A stretch of DNA of 64,000 bases from Stieleria marina (GTDB lineage: Bacteria > Planctomycetota > Planctomycetia > Pirellulales > Pirellulaceae), in assembly GCA_007741555.1 (NCBI GenBank), contig CP036526.1, positions 3,844,001 to 3,908,000 on the forward strand, read 5' to 3'. Position 1 is the first letter of the stretch; each line of letters opens with the position of its first letter. Shown here one piece after another: positions 16,882-25,886 of the stretch. The notes beneath the pieces were generated by a model. It was not told the origin of the DNA. It did not search any database and saw only the letters and a list, made by a program, of their open reading frames with translations. A program made the position numbers and the translations under genes.

Positions 16882-18300
16882 TTATTGCACTTCGATTCGG
16901 TTGATGGACAGAGGTGGCAATTTGATCCGTCGATCTGTTGATTTGACTTGCACCAATACGTCCTCGTCCATATCGAACGTCTTGAAATCGTTAGCAGCGT
17001 CGAAAGACAACGCTCGGTGCATGACCGGCTGCGAATTGGCGTTCCCGTCAACGTTGAATTCGAAAGGGACCGGCTGAGTTGTCTTGTTGATTGCGAACAA
17101 AATTAGGTTGCCGTCATTGATGACCGCATTGGCACTAACGGCATCCAGGCCGTTGCCGATTGTCGTCGAATCAATGCTGCTCTTGTAAATCTGGCTGCCC
17201 TCGAATACGTTTCGCACAACTTGATAAGCGGCTCCGTAGCACGTCCGGGTATGTGTTCCAGTCGACTTGTCATACGCGATTAGCTTTTCGCTTGCGTTGA
17301 TCTGGAAGTAGTCCGCGATTGCGAACATTTCCGGGTGTTCGAAGAATCCCAGATAGACGTCGGCCATTGCCAGGACACTGAGCGCGTTGGAGCCGCAACT
17401 GGCTGACCATTCGGAAACCCAGATCGGCAGGTCGGGGAACACCTTTTGCAGAGTCTGCCCGGTTTCCACCATATGCTGTCGTGCTGCCAGAGTCTTGGCA
17501 GCCCCTTCGCGATCAGGCTTGTAGCCGATGTGTTTGTGCAGGGTCACGGCGTCATAATAATCGTGCTTCTTCACCGCGATGTTCCACGGATTGGTTTCGG
17601 CCGTCCGCCAGTGCACGGGAATAGATACCAACAATTCGGGCGATTCTGCCTTGAGGGCCGCTGCGTGTGCCTTGGAAACTTCGACGTACTTTTCAACGTC
17701 CGCGATGGCGTTGCTACGTTGCGTCTTCCAAAACGGCTCATTCCCCAACTCCACCCATTTGACGTCGAATCCCTTGCTGCGACGATCAGCCAGTCGCCTG
17801 ACGGCTTTCTCCGGGCTGTCGTAATTGACATTGAAAGTCAGCAGCACGTCGAAGTTCAGCTGCTGGTGCAGTTTGTGAAATCCGTCGAAGCCGTATTTCA
17901 GATCCGGATGGTTCTTAACCGCGGTATCGTACGGCGTATGGTAGTCGTCGGTTATCCTGCGGCCATCGGATTCCCAGTCGTAAAAGTTTGCCCAGACGCC
18001 GTGCGGAAACCGCAGCGATGACGGGTCGAGCTGCGTGATCAATTTTTGTGCGTCCGGATGGTTGTATCCAATCTTGCCGTACAAATTCTCCGGCCAGTTG
18101 CAATTCAATCCCAGCAGCAGGTGGTTGACTGGGGTGCTGCCGGTTGTGTCCACGTTCAGCGTGGCTTTGATCTCAGTGGGCAATTCAAATGGATACTGGA
18201 CTTGAGACCCTTCGGCATCTTGCGCATCAACGTGCGCATCGATCGACGAAGTAGCACAGGCGAACACGGCAATCAGGAATGCGAGAAGATTTCGATTCAT
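16882..18300 (-). CDS. Exported clan GH-A-like glycoside hydrolase, family uncertain
   Basis: This 472-residue protein has a signal peptide (LLAFLIAVFACATSSIDA). The middle is a TIM-barrel hydrolase: SLRFPHGVWANFYDW early in the barrel, the acid/base Glu188 in VELGNEPFW, and the likely nucleophile Glu297 in WVSEWSAS. The last 100 residues form a beta domain ending in PLSINRIEV, as in arabinofuranosidase-like enzymes of families such as GH51, GH39 and GH79. The exact family and sugar cannot be fixed by eye. The sulfatase gene lies about 100 bases downstream on the same strand, so the two probably act together on a sulfated glycan in the periplasm. Confidence 0.75.
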   Translation of the reverse strand: MNRNLLAFLIAVFACATSSIDAHVDAQDAEGSQVQYPFELPTEIKATLNVDTTGSTPVNHLLLGLNCNWPENLYGKIGYNHPDAQKLITQLDPSSLRFPHGVWANFYDWESDGRRITDDYHTPYDTAVKNHPDLKYGFDGFHKLHQQLNFDVLLTFNVNYDSPEKAVRRLADRRSKGFDVKWVELGNEPFWKTQRSNAIADVEKYVEVSKAHAAALKAESPELLVSIPVHWRTAETNPWNIAVKKHDYYDAVTLHKHIGYKPDREGAAKTLAARQHMVETGQTLQKVFPDLPIWVSEWSASCGSNALSVLAMADVYLGFFEHPEMFAIADYFQINASEKLIAYDKSTGTHTRTCYGAAYQVVRNVFEGSQIYKSSIDSTTIGNGLDAVSANAVINDGNLILFAINKTTQPVPFEFNVDGNANSQPVMHRALSFDAANDFKTFDMDEDVLVQVKSTDRRIKLPPLSINRIEVQ

Positions 18301-18345
18301 TTTCTACGATCCTGTTTGATTGATGGCTTGTGTAATGGCGAGCAC

Positions 18346-18870
18346 TTTACTTGTCGCGGCGTGCTGTCACTTCTGGCGTGATCTGCGGCAACACAAAGTC
18401 TTTCAGCAATTGCGGCGGTCCGCTGAGCGACTGATCGTCGTCAACTTCTTTCATCCGTTATACAACCAGCTGACGAAGTTCAGCCAACTTGTCCGCGTGA
18501 TCGGACGACTTGGCGAGGTTGTTTTCTTCAAAATGGTCTTCTTCGATGTCATAGAGCTATTCGGCCGGATTGCTATGATAGTCGTTCAGAAGTGCAGCTG
18601 CCTTTGGGTCCGTATGTGCTGCATCGATATACGACTGCCAATGGTGCCCGGCATTCGACCAGTGCTTGGGATCGCGTGGCGTTTCCTTGGCCCAAACATC
18701 GGTGTGGGTGGTGTAAGCAAATTCCCGATGCAGCTTGCGAGTGTATTTCCATTTGCCCACGCGGACGCAGCGAATCGGATAGACGTTCTTTTCGCTGTCC
18801 CCCTTGTGTGTCGCGTAGATCACGTCGCGATGCTTGCGGTAGCTTTTACAGAAAGTCATCCAACGCTTCA
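18346..18870 (-). pseudogene. C-terminal remnant of a sulfatase (heparan N-sulfatase-like)
   Basis: Reading leftward, HRDVIYATHKGDSEKNVYPI, then RVGKWKYTRKLHREFAYTTH, then DPKHWSNAGHHWQSYI match the C-terminal part of planctomycete S1 sulfatases. An in-frame TAG follows NPAE near 18556, then LYDIEEDHFEENNLAKS, another in-frame stop near 18459 and a final SLSGPPQLLKDFVLPQITPE ending near 18346. The N-terminal two thirds, with the catalytic motif, are absent. It is non-functional. Confidence 0.75.
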
Positions 18871-18884
18871 CGCTGAGCCGCCAG

Positions 18885-19040
18885 CTAAGCTTTACGCCGA
18901 GTGGACTCTTCAGCCACCAGGTCGAGTACATCCTGGGACAGCACATGTCGGTCATGACACTTGTCACGGAGCCAGCCGAGCGATTCAAATCGAGCCACAT
19001 TCTTTGCTAATTCCTTCCGCCTCACTGGAATTCCAAGCTG
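18885..19040 (-). pseudogene. Short unassigned protein remnant
   Basis: The minus frame reads IPVRRKELAKNVARFESLGW, then LRDKCHDRHVLSQDVLDLVA, ending with a stop at 18885; beyond it the same frame continues LAAQREALDDFL before another stop. The coding character is protein-like but no family is recognised. It abuts the sulfatase remnant and overlaps the sigma factor start on the other strand, so it appears to be a fragment left by rearrangement. Confidence 0.35.
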
Positions 19041-19577
19041 ATGAGCAATGAATTCGTCCCTATCGAAGATCACACGCTGCAGGTGCAAACGCTGTTTGTA
19101 CAGCACCAGCAGGCTGTTCTAGCGTTTGTATTGTCGCTCGAACCCCGAGTGCATGAAGCAGAGGAAATTGTTCAGGAAACCTTCGTCACGGCCAGCCGAA
19201 AAGCGGCGTCGTGGACTGCCGGAACAAATTTTTTGGCATGGGCCTGTACGATCGCGCGCTTCCAGACAATGAGTTCCCAACGTGATCGAGGCCGGAGCAA
19301 CCGACGGTTGGCGAAAGATGTCGTTGAACTGCTGGCAGAACATACCGAAGAAGATTTTGCGGTATTTCAGGGGCGAGTGTCGGCACTGCGCGTCTGTCTG
19401 CAACGGTTGGCACCCAAAGCTCACGAGTTGATCAATCTGCGATACCACGCTGGACAAATGCCGGAGCAGATTGCAGAAGAAATCGGCTGGACCGTCAATT
19501 CGGTTCGCGTCGCACTGACACGGGCTCGCAATTCGATCCGCGAATGTCTCGAGAAATCCGAGGAGACGGCACAGTGA
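19041..19577 (+). CDS. ECF-type RNA polymerase sigma factor
   Basis: This 178-residue protein has sigma2 at about residues 15-85 (AEEIVQETFVTASRKAASW, then NFLAWACTIARFQTM) and sigma4 at about residues 110-170 (LAPKAHELINLRYHAGQMPE, then EEIGWTVNSVRVALTRARNS). It would direct RNA polymerase to a regulon controlled by the membrane FecR-type protein encoded next; the two genes overlap by four bases, GTGA. The group matches the planctomycete/verrucomicrobial ECF sigma factors linked to polysaccharide genes, and the downstream DUF1592/DUF1552 pair fits that. Confidence 0.92.
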   Translation: MSNEFVPIEDHTLQVQTLFVQHQQAVLAFVLSLEPRVHEAEEIVQETFVTASRKAASWTAGTNFLAWACTIARFQTMSSQRDRGRSNRRLAKDVVELLAEHTEEDFAVFQGRVSALRVCLQRLAPKAHELINLRYHAGQMPEQIAEEIGWTVNSVRVALTRARNSIRECLEKSEETAQ

Positions 19578-20974
19578 ACAAAGCGATAAGAAAATTTCAG
19601 CGGCTCGATGAACTGATCGAAGCGTGGCGAGACGGCGAGCTATCCGAATCCAAGACGGAAGAACTAAACCAGATTCTCCGTGAATCAGAAGCAGTACGCG
19701 CACGGTTTTCCGCAGAGTCGCAGCTCCACGGCTTGCTGCACTGCGCCGTGTCCGAAGAGACGATCCAGCGAGTTGCTGACATTCCTGCAACGACACTCAA
19801 GGACGCAACTGGCAGCCTGCGAGGCGATTCGCGGTTCGGATGGTTGATGTTAGTCTCGGCTGTTGCGGCAGGATTACTGGTCACGCTGGGAATCCAGTGG
19901 TGGAATTCGCCCTCCGTGCCAGCCACCATTGCGACGCTTGCATCGAGCGAGAACGCGGCTTGGGAAAGTGACTTGCCGACGACACAAGGGTCGGAGCTAT
20001 CTGCAGGACTGCTCAGCCTGCGAGCGGGCGTTGCCACAATCCGCTTCCATTCGGGTGCAGAAGTTGTTGTCGAAGCCCCTGCGCAAGTGGAGCTGATCTC
20101 GGCGATGCGAGCGAGGCTGCTTTCGGGTGCCGCCGTGATCGAGGTGCCGGATTCAGCGATCGGCTTTGTCGTGGAGACTCCCGATGGATACGCCATCGAC
20201 TATGGGACACGGTTTGCCGTGCGAGTCGACGGGACACAAAAGCAATCCAATTTCGAGATCATCGAAGGCGTAATCTCAGTACACCACCCCGGCACGGGCG
20301 ACGAAGTGCGACTTACTGGCCACGGCAAAGCGGTGACAGTGTCGGAACGATCGATTGACGTCGTGGATTTTGAGCAACAGGAAAACACACCCGATCTTTC
20401 GCAAGACGTGATTCGGATCGGAAGCAAGGGGCGAACGGGGTCGGCCATGCGACGCGATCACAAACGCCACAAATTCATCCAACCGGAGTTCCTTTCGGTC
20501 AAACGCACCGCCGGCGGAAAATGGGACCACCATTCTTTCTTTGCGTTTGATGTCAGTGCGATCGACCTTGATCAAATGCGATCCGTGCGTCTGCGGTTGA
20601 ACCTAGTGCCGTCCACACGTGGTCTCGCGTCGCGTTTGCCCAAGATCAATCGGTTTGGGATCTATGGACTGACGGATCGCAAGAAAGAAGACTGGCTGTT
20701 TGGACAATCGTGGGACGATTCTCCGGGACCGGATGACGGCGTTCGCCTGGGGCACTTTGAAGTGCCTCGCAGTGCGAGACGCGGCACCTTTGGAATTCAG
20801 AATGACGCACTGCTGGATTTTTTGAGAGCCAATCACGATCGCCCTGCCACACTAATCCTCGTCCGCGAAACGACACAAATCGAAGGCGTGGGTCCCGGTT
20901 TGACTCACTTGTTCGCCAGTGACCTGCATCCCGAGGCGGTTGGGCCAATGCTTGAATTTGTGCCGATCGAGTAA
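19574..20974 (+). CDS. FecR-type anti-sigma/sensor protein with C-terminal DNRLRE/CBM96-like domain
   Basis: This is 466 residues from the GTG at 19574, which overlaps the sigma gene stop. Residues 1-80 form a cytoplasmic anti-sigma-like part (QRLDELIEAWRDGELSESK). A membrane helix (WLMLVSAVAAGLLVTLGI) sits around residues 90-108. A FecR domain follows at about 140-270 (RAGVATIRFHSGAEVVVEAP, then YAIDYGTRFAVRVDG). The last 170 residues (FFAFDVSAIDLDQMRSVRLRL, trimmed; then WLFGQSWDDSPGPDDG, ATLILVRETTQIEG) resemble DNRLRE/CBM96-like beta-sandwich domains that may bind glycans. It probably restrains the sigma factor until an outside signal is sensed. Confidence 0.8.
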   Translation: MNKAIRKFQRLDELIEAWRDGELSESKTEELNQILRESEAVRARFSAESQLHGLLHCAVSEETIQRVADIPATTLKDATGSLRGDSRFGWLMLVSAVAAGLLVTLGIQWWNSPSVPATIATLASSENAAWESDLPTTQGSELSAGLLSLRAGVATIRFHSGAEVVVEAPAQVELISAMRARLLSGAAVIEVPDSAIGFVVETPDGYAIDYGTRFAVRVDGTQKQSNFEIIEGVISVHHPGTGDEVRLTGHGKAVTVSERSIDVVDFEQQENTPDLSQDVIRIGSKGRTGSAMRRDHKRHKFIQPEFLSVKRTAGGKWDHHSFFAFDVSAIDLDQMRSVRLRLNLVPSTRGLASRLPKINRFGIYGLTDRKKEDWLFGQSWDDSPGPDDGVRLGHFEVPRSARRGTFGIQNDALLDFLRANHDRPATLILVRETTQIEGVGPGLTHLFASDLHPEAVGPMLEFVPIE

Positions 20975-21013
20975 ATGAATGTGGCACGAGATATCGGACT
21001 GTCGTAAACAAGA

Positions 21014-21039
21014 TGACAAGCTGGAATCCGATCCCACTG
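21014..21039 (+). repeat. Short dispersed repeat, copy 2
   Basis: This matches the 26 bases at 14312-14337 at all but four positions (begins TGACAAGCTGGAA, ends ATCCCACTG). It lies just after the FecR gene. Confidence 0.45.
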
Positions 21040-21078
21040 AATGTTTTGATGACTACGAACCCTTAGCGAGATTTCTTG

Positions 21079-21765
21079 ATGTCGAATGTCAATGTGCTCT
21101 GTTTACTTGCGTCCGCGATGATGGCGGTCCAAGCTTTTGCGGACGAGCCAAAATCGACAGTTGCTTTTACGGATACGTTTGACCGCACAGGGCAAGTCGG
21201 CAACGAATGGAAGTTGAACACAAAGGAGAAACACGAGTTTGTGCTCAAGGATGGAGCGGTCCATATCACTCGCAATACCGACGCCAAGCACTCTGCGAAC
21301 ATGCTTCACCAGGCGCAGTTTCAAAATGGAACGCTGGCGATGCGTTTCAAATTGCTTCACGAAGAAGATTCGTTCAACGTGCAAGTAAGAAACTCTCAGT
21401 TCACCGACGTGAAACAGGGAATGCTGTTCAACGTTCGCATAGCCAACGGCACACTGGAGTTGCAGGACGCTGTGGTCGCTTATCACAACAAGAAAGCGAT
21501 GCAGGCCAAAAATGCTGCGGAGCCCACGCCAACACAGAAAGCCGAATTGGACAAAGCGACCGCCGCGGTTCCGGTCAAACTGAGCATCGACCAATGGCAT
21601 AAGCTGTTGGTGTCTGTTCAAGACGACCAATTGGCCGCATCGATTGACGGTAAGGAACTGGTTTCGCTTTCATCGAAATCAATTGGCCACCCAACGAAGG
21701 ATAATTTCCGTCTGGAAGTCAAGCTGACGCTGGTGGTGGATGAAATCAGCGTGACTGTAAAGTGA
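21079..21765 (+). CDS. Exported LamG/DUF1080-like protein
   Basis: This is 228 residues from the ATG at 21079 (a TTG precedes it). It has a signal peptide (VNVLCLLASAMMAVQAFA) and one beta-sandwich-like domain: FTDTFDRTGQVGNEWKLNTK, NGTLAMRFKLLHEEDSFNVQ, and late QWHKLLVSVQDDQLAASIDG. The layout resembles DUF1080/concanavalin-like proteins that bind or cleave glycans in planctomycetes. An Ala/Lys-rich helical insert lies in the middle. It is on the same strand as the sigma/FecR pair and the DUF1592 gene, probably within their regulon. Confidence 0.65.
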   Translation: MSNVNVLCLLASAMMAVQAFADEPKSTVAFTDTFDRTGQVGNEWKLNTKEKHEFVLKDGAVHITRNTDAKHSANMLHQAQFQNGTLAMRFKLLHEEDSFNVQVRNSQFTDVKQGMLFNVRIANGTLELQDAVVAYHNKKAMQAKNAAEPTPTQKAELDKATAAVPVKLSIDQWHKLLVSVQDDQLAASIDGKELVSLSSKSIGHPTKDNFRLEVKLTLVVDEISVTVK

Positions 21766-21788
21766 GCCGAAGACGCTAGCCGCAGGCC
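21760..21788 (+). repeat. 29-base intergenic repeat, copy 1, with adjacent hairpin
   Basis: The copy reads AAGTGAGCC, five variable bases, then CGCTAGCCGCAGGCC. It begins at the stop codon of the preceding gene. A perfect 7-bp hairpin (ATCGAGC, loop CGTA, GCTCGAT) follows at 21798-21815. Copies 2 and 3 are at 23346-23374 and 25824-25852. Confidence 0.6.
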
Positions 21789-21852
21789 TTCTGAAAGATC
21801 GAGCCGTAGCTCGATGGCTCTCAGTATCTAGAATTCACATCGTACGCAAATA

Positions 21853-24504
21853 ATGAAACACATGTTCAGAACCTCGCTCGCCCTGATCGCTCTCGCGCTG
21901 TGTGGCAGTGTCTCAAGTGCGCAGGAAGCGCAGGCAGCGATCAATGCTGCGATGTCACAAGAACACCTCGCAGTCTTCAAGAAGTACTGCTTTGACTGCC
22001 ACGATGCCGCGACTCAGGAGGGCAAGTTGAATCTCCAGGATCTGTCGTTTGAAATCAGCAAGGATGGCTCGACGGCGGAACATTGGGACAGCATCCTCGC
22101 GGCATTGAACTCCAACGAGATGCCCCCTGAAAATGCCGAGCAGATCCCCGACGACGAAAAGGCGGCGTTTCTTAAAGTGCTTTCCGAGCAAATGGTTCAT
22201 GCGAGAAACATTCTCGGCGACAGCGGCGGCGAGATCACGATGCGGCGGATGAATCGACGAGAGTATCAAAACACTTTGGAAGCACTGCTTGGTTTTCGCG
22301 CCGATGTTTCGACTTTGCCGGATGATGATTCGTCGGGCGGGTTTGATACTTCGGGCGGCTCGCTTTTCTTTTCCAGCGATCAGTTTGAACAGTACCGCGC
22401 GACCGCAACGCAAGCCCTGGAGTACGCGCTGAGCCGCAAGCCCAGGCCAGAACCCAGGACCGTTCGATTTGAAGGCGAGACAATTCCTGCGGCTTACATG
22501 GAACGTGCCAAAAACAAGCGGGAATCGTACAAACGGGCGAAGGCGTTCCTCGCACAGGATGAAAAATCAGCGGCTGACTTTGGCTTTCCGCATCCAGAGC
22601 AAGCAAAAAACATTTGTGACAAACACGAATATGCAATGGCCGTCTATGACAATTACTTCTTCAATCGCCCTGAAAGTAAGACCGGAACAATCCTGCTGCC
22701 AGGACGGCGCAACGGTCCCGTAAAACAGATGCCTCGATTGCAAGTTCCGGCGTGGTATCCGGGCGGCACCTACAAAGTGCGACTCAAAGCAGCCAGCTAT
22801 GACGACGCAAAAGATCAGCATCGGTATATCCAGGTGCAGTTTCAGGCAGGAAAGAATGAGTTTACCAATCTGCAAGGACTCACTCGGGTGACGGGATCGA
22901 TCAAGAATCCGCAGCTTATTGAATTGGAATTGCAAAACCCGGTCGGCGTGAAAGGTAATTTTCGTGTCAGGCAGCGCCACTACGAAGAACCGTGGCGATA
23001 CAAGCTGGACATTCAACAGATGGCAAAGAACGGCGTCGGCAGCCTGCCGGCCGTGTGGGTCGACTACGTCGAGGTTGACGGACCGTATTTCGATGAAGAA
23101 CTACAGCAGCTACCAAGGATGCTAAAGAGAATCAGAGGTGCTTCGGATGAGCAGTACGCGCGGACCGTGATCGCCAGGTTCGCAACCAAAGCTTTCCGAA
23201 ACAAGGCACCTGATTCCGAGTTCCTAGACAAACTGGTTCGCTACTACCTGAATCGTCGTGGGTCCGGTGATGATTCCAGGAGTGCAATGATCAAGAGCCT
23301 CGCACTGGTTTTGTCGTCACCTAGTTTTGTGTACTTGTTGGAATCTGGTGAGCCCGCGGCGCTAGCCACAGGCCCCAGCAGTGTTGGTCATGAAAGGCCC
23401 GCCACAACGACCGACCGATCACGAAGACTAAACGATCGGGAACTAGCGATTCGCCTGGCGTATTTCCTGTGGAGCTCACCTCCGGATGAAGCACTGATGG
23501 CGGCTGCGAACGACGGTAGCCTTTCAGATCCTGAGATTCTCAAGGCCCAAACCACGCGTCTGCTCGGTGATGCTCGGTCCGCTCGATTCGTCAGTGGCTT
23601 TGCTCACCAGTGGCTGGACATGAAACGAATCGACATGTTCGATTTCAGTGCAATCGAGTTTCCAGAATTCGACGAATCAGTGCGCCGGAGTGCACGGCAG
23701 GAAGTGTACGAAACCATCCGGCTTATCCAGGACGCCAAACTACCAATCAGCACATTGTTAAAGTCCGACTTCGTCATGATCAATGACGTCCTCGCTGATT
23801 TTTACGGGTTGAATGAGCCCGCGTCGAGCGCTGTCGGTTCCGAATTTCGGAAGGTAACGCTTCCGGCGGGTTCACCTCGCGGTGGGCTGCTGGGGACAGC
23901 GGCGATTCACATTATGGGATCCGACGGGCAGCGGTCTTCCCCCGTCGAGCGTGGCGCGTGGGTACTGCGGCATGTGATCAACGATCCGCCGCCGCCAGCG
24001 CCACCCAACATCCCGATGCTGGAACACGGGGACGCCGTTTTGTCGATCCGCAACTTACAAAAACGCCATCAGTCAGAACCTCAATGTGCATCGTGCCACC
24101 GCAAGATCGATCCCATCGGTTATGGCCTCGAAAATTTCAACGCGGCTGGACTCTGGCGTGACGTGGAGGAAGTCAAAATTCCGTCGGAGTTGAATGGCAA
24201 ACGCAAAAGGAAAAATTCAGTTCCGAAGGTGAAGCGATTTCCGATCGATCCCACTGGTGAGTTGCCAGGAGGAGAACAATTTGCCAGTTACCAAGAACTT
24301 CGTGACAGCATTCTGGCCAATTACCACGACACATTTGCTCGCGGGTTCTCCGAAAACCTCCTCGCCTATGGTCTTGGCCGACCCTATGGGATTTCTGATC
24401 ACAATCTTGCGACAAAGATGACGTTACAAGCCGCTGAGAATGGCAATACGTTGCCTGCATTCATCCACGCCCTCGTCCAATCAAAAGCATTCCAATCCAA
24501 GTGA
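21853..24504 (+). CDS. DUF1592-type protein (DUF1587/1592/1588/1585) with N-terminal cytochrome-like motif
   Basis: This 883-residue exported protein has a signal peptide (SLALIALALCGSVSSAQ) and a heme-type CFDCH at residues 46-50. The DUF1587 block (MRRMNRREYQNTLEALLG) is near residue 135; later come a beta carbohydrate-binding-like segment (about 290-420), the DUF1592 block (ELAIRLAYFLWSSPPDEAL), the DUF1588 block (PRGGLLGTAAIHIMGSDGQR) and a second CASCH followed by RKIDPIGYGLENFNAAGLWR. Such proteins are planctomycete hallmarks, always paired with DUF1552 or DUF1501 proteins; their reaction is not established. A 29-base repeat sits inside the coding region near 23346, apparently adding an insert of about 25 residues. 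Confidence 0.9.
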   Translation: MKHMFRTSLALIALALCGSVSSAQEAQAAINAAMSQEHLAVFKKYCFDCHDAATQEGKLNLQDLSFEISKDGSTAEHWDSILAALNSNEMPPENAEQIPDDEKAAFLKVLSEQMVHARNILGDSGGEITMRRMNRREYQNTLEALLGFRADVSTLPDDDSSGGFDTSGGSLFFSSDQFEQYRATATQALEYALSRKPRPEPRTVRFEGETIPAAYMERAKNKRESYKRAKAFLAQDEKSAADFGFPHPEQAKNICDKHEYAMAVYDNYFFNRPESKTGTILLPGRRNGPVKQMPRLQVPAWYPGGTYKVRLKAASYDDAKDQHRYIQVQFQAGKNEFTNLQGLTRVTGSIKNPQLIELELQNPVGVKGNFRVRQRHYEEPWRYKLDIQQMAKNGVGSLPAVWVDYVEVDGPYFDEELQQLPRMLKRIRGASDEQYARTVIARFATKAFRNKAPDSEFLDKLVRYYLNRRGSGDDSRSAMIKSLALVLSSPSFVYLLESGEPAALATGPSSVGHERPATTTDRSRRLNDRELAIRLAYFLWSSPPDEALMAAANDGSLSDPEILKAQTTRLLGDARSARFVSGFAHQWLDMKRIDMFDFSAIEFPEFDESVRRSARQEVYETIRLIQDAKLPISTLLKSDFVMINDVLADFYGLNEPASSAVGSEFRKVTLPAGSPRGGLLGTAAIHIMGSDGQRSSPVERGAWVLRHVINDPPPPAPPNIPMLEHGDAVLSIRNLQKRHQSEPQCASCHRKIDPIGYGLENFNAAGLWRDVEEVKIPSELNGKRKRKNSVPKVKRFPIDPTGELPGGEQFASYQELRDSILANYHDTFARGFSENLLAYGLGRPYGISDHNLATKMTLQAAENGNTLPAFIHALVQSKAFQSK
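23346..23374 (+). repeat. 29-base repeat, copy 2, inside a coding sequence
   Basis: GTGAGCC, five variable bases, CGCTAGCC then ACAGGCC: the same order and spacing as the copies at 21760 and 25824. It is translated in frame as part of GEPAALATGP in the DUF1592 protein. Confidence 0.55.
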
Positions 24505-24512
24505 GCCGACCT

Positions 24513-25799
24513 ATGAACAACACGCGTCGACACTTTCTGCGCAGCAGTACCGCAGTCATCGCACTACCGCTGCTCGAATCGATCGGTTTTCGTCGTTTTG
24601 CATCGGCAGCCGCGCCCGTGACCGGGCCGCCGAAACGCATGATCTTTCTGGGCACTGGTTTTGGTGTCACCGCCGATGCGTGGTATCCGGACAAGGATGA
24701 CACTGGATACGACTACAAGCTTCCCAAAAGTCTGGCTCCACTGGCCCGACACAAGCAGGACATCAGCATCCTGCAGCATCTCGAACATGCCAATTCGCGA
24801 GATGGCCACTCCGGATCGACGTTTTGGCTGACCGGAGCTGATCGCTTCGCCATTCCGGGACGGAACTTCCACAACACCATTTCGGTAGACCAAGTCGCCG
24901 CATCGCAGTTTGGCAACGAAACCCGCTACACGTCACTGCACATGGATGGAAGCGACCTGATTGGGCACGGCAGCGGTTCCATTTCGTGGAATCAAAACGG
25001 CAAACCGATCCCAGGCCTGAAGAATCCCGTCGCTCTTTACCACAAACTTTTCTCCGGCGACGGTGTCCCGCTGGAGCAACGTCAGGCGATGCTCGCCGAA
25101 GAACGATCGGCGCTCGACACGGTTCTCTCTGATGCACGATCAGTGAAACAAGGTTTGACGAAGACTGACCTTAACAAACTGGATGAGTACTTTGAATCGA
25201 TACGCGATATCGAAACACGCATTTCCAAGGAGGAGAGTTGGCTGAGTGTTCCCAAGAAGGAGCCCGCCGATCTTGTCATAGCACCCGGCGAAAGTCTCGA
25301 AGGTGCGCCCGCCGTCGAAGCCGTCTATGATCTGATGGTTGCCGCCATGCAGGTCGACGCCTCACGAGTCTTTACGTATCGATTGCCATCGGACAGTTTT
25401 TGCTCCAGCATTGGATCCAGCTTTTCCGCTCATAATCTGAGCCACTACGCTGGCACCGAGCGAACCAAAGACTCGATCCTCCGCGACCAGGCTCATGCTC
25501 GGCTCATTGCCGGTCTGATGGACAAACTGAAAGCAACCAAAGAAGCTGACGGATCGTCTCTTTTGGACCACGTTGCGCTGACGTTCGGCAGCAATCTGCG
25601 AAGCAAGCACAGTCTCGACAATTGCCCGACGCTGATCGCGGGAGGCGGAGCAGGCTTCAAACAAGGTCGACATCTTGTAATGAAAGACGAAAAGACTCCG
25701 CTGTGCAATCTGTGGCTCTCCACGCTACGTGGAAGCGGCATCAACGCCCATACCTTCGGCGACGCAACCGGCGTCATCGACGAGTTGTTTGAAGCTTAA
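24513..25799 (+). CDS. DUF1552 domain protein, Tat-exported
   Basis: This is 428 residues from the ATG at 24513, nine bases after the stop of the DUF1592 gene, so the two are an operon. The N-terminus has a twin-arginine signal (NNTRRHFLRSSTAVIALPLL). Family blocks are visible: PPKRMIFLGTGFGVTADAWY, HSGSTFWLTGADRF, SVDQVAASQFGNETRYTSLH, and late ALTFGSNLRSKHSLDNCPTL. DUF1552 proteins accompany DUF1592 proteins throughout Planctomycetes; the Tat signal suggests folding with a cofactor before export. The function is not known. Confidence 0.9.
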   Translation: MNNTRRHFLRSSTAVIALPLLESIGFRRFASAAAPVTGPPKRMIFLGTGFGVTADAWYPDKDDTGYDYKLPKSLAPLARHKQDISILQHLEHANSRDGHSGSTFWLTGADRFAIPGRNFHNTISVDQVAASQFGNETRYTSLHMDGSDLIGHGSGSISWNQNGKPIPGLKNPVALYHKLFSGDGVPLEQRQAMLAEERSALDTVLSDARSVKQGLTKTDLNKLDEYFESIRDIETRISKEESWLSVPKKEPADLVIAPGESLEGAPAVEAVYDLMVAAMQVDASRVFTYRLPSDSFCSSIGSSFSAHNLSHYAGTERTKDSILRDQAHARLIAGLMDKLKATKEADGSSLLDHVALTFGSNLRSKHSLDNCPTLIAGGGAGFKQGRHLVMKDEKTPLCNLWLSTLRGSGINAHTFGDATGVIDELFEA

Positions 25800-25823
25800 C
25801 CGCCAAGACGTAAGTGCACCATC

Positions 25824-25852
25824 AAGTGAGCCCACGCCGCTAGCCGCGGGCC
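25824..25852 (+). repeat. 29-base intergenic repeat, copy 3
   Basis: AAGTGAGCC, five variable bases, CGCTAGCCGCGGGCC. It lies 25 bases after the DUF1552 stop and just before a sulfatase remnant. Confidence 0.6.
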
Positions 25853-25886
25853 CGATACTGTCGAAATCTACAAACAGTACTCCGTT

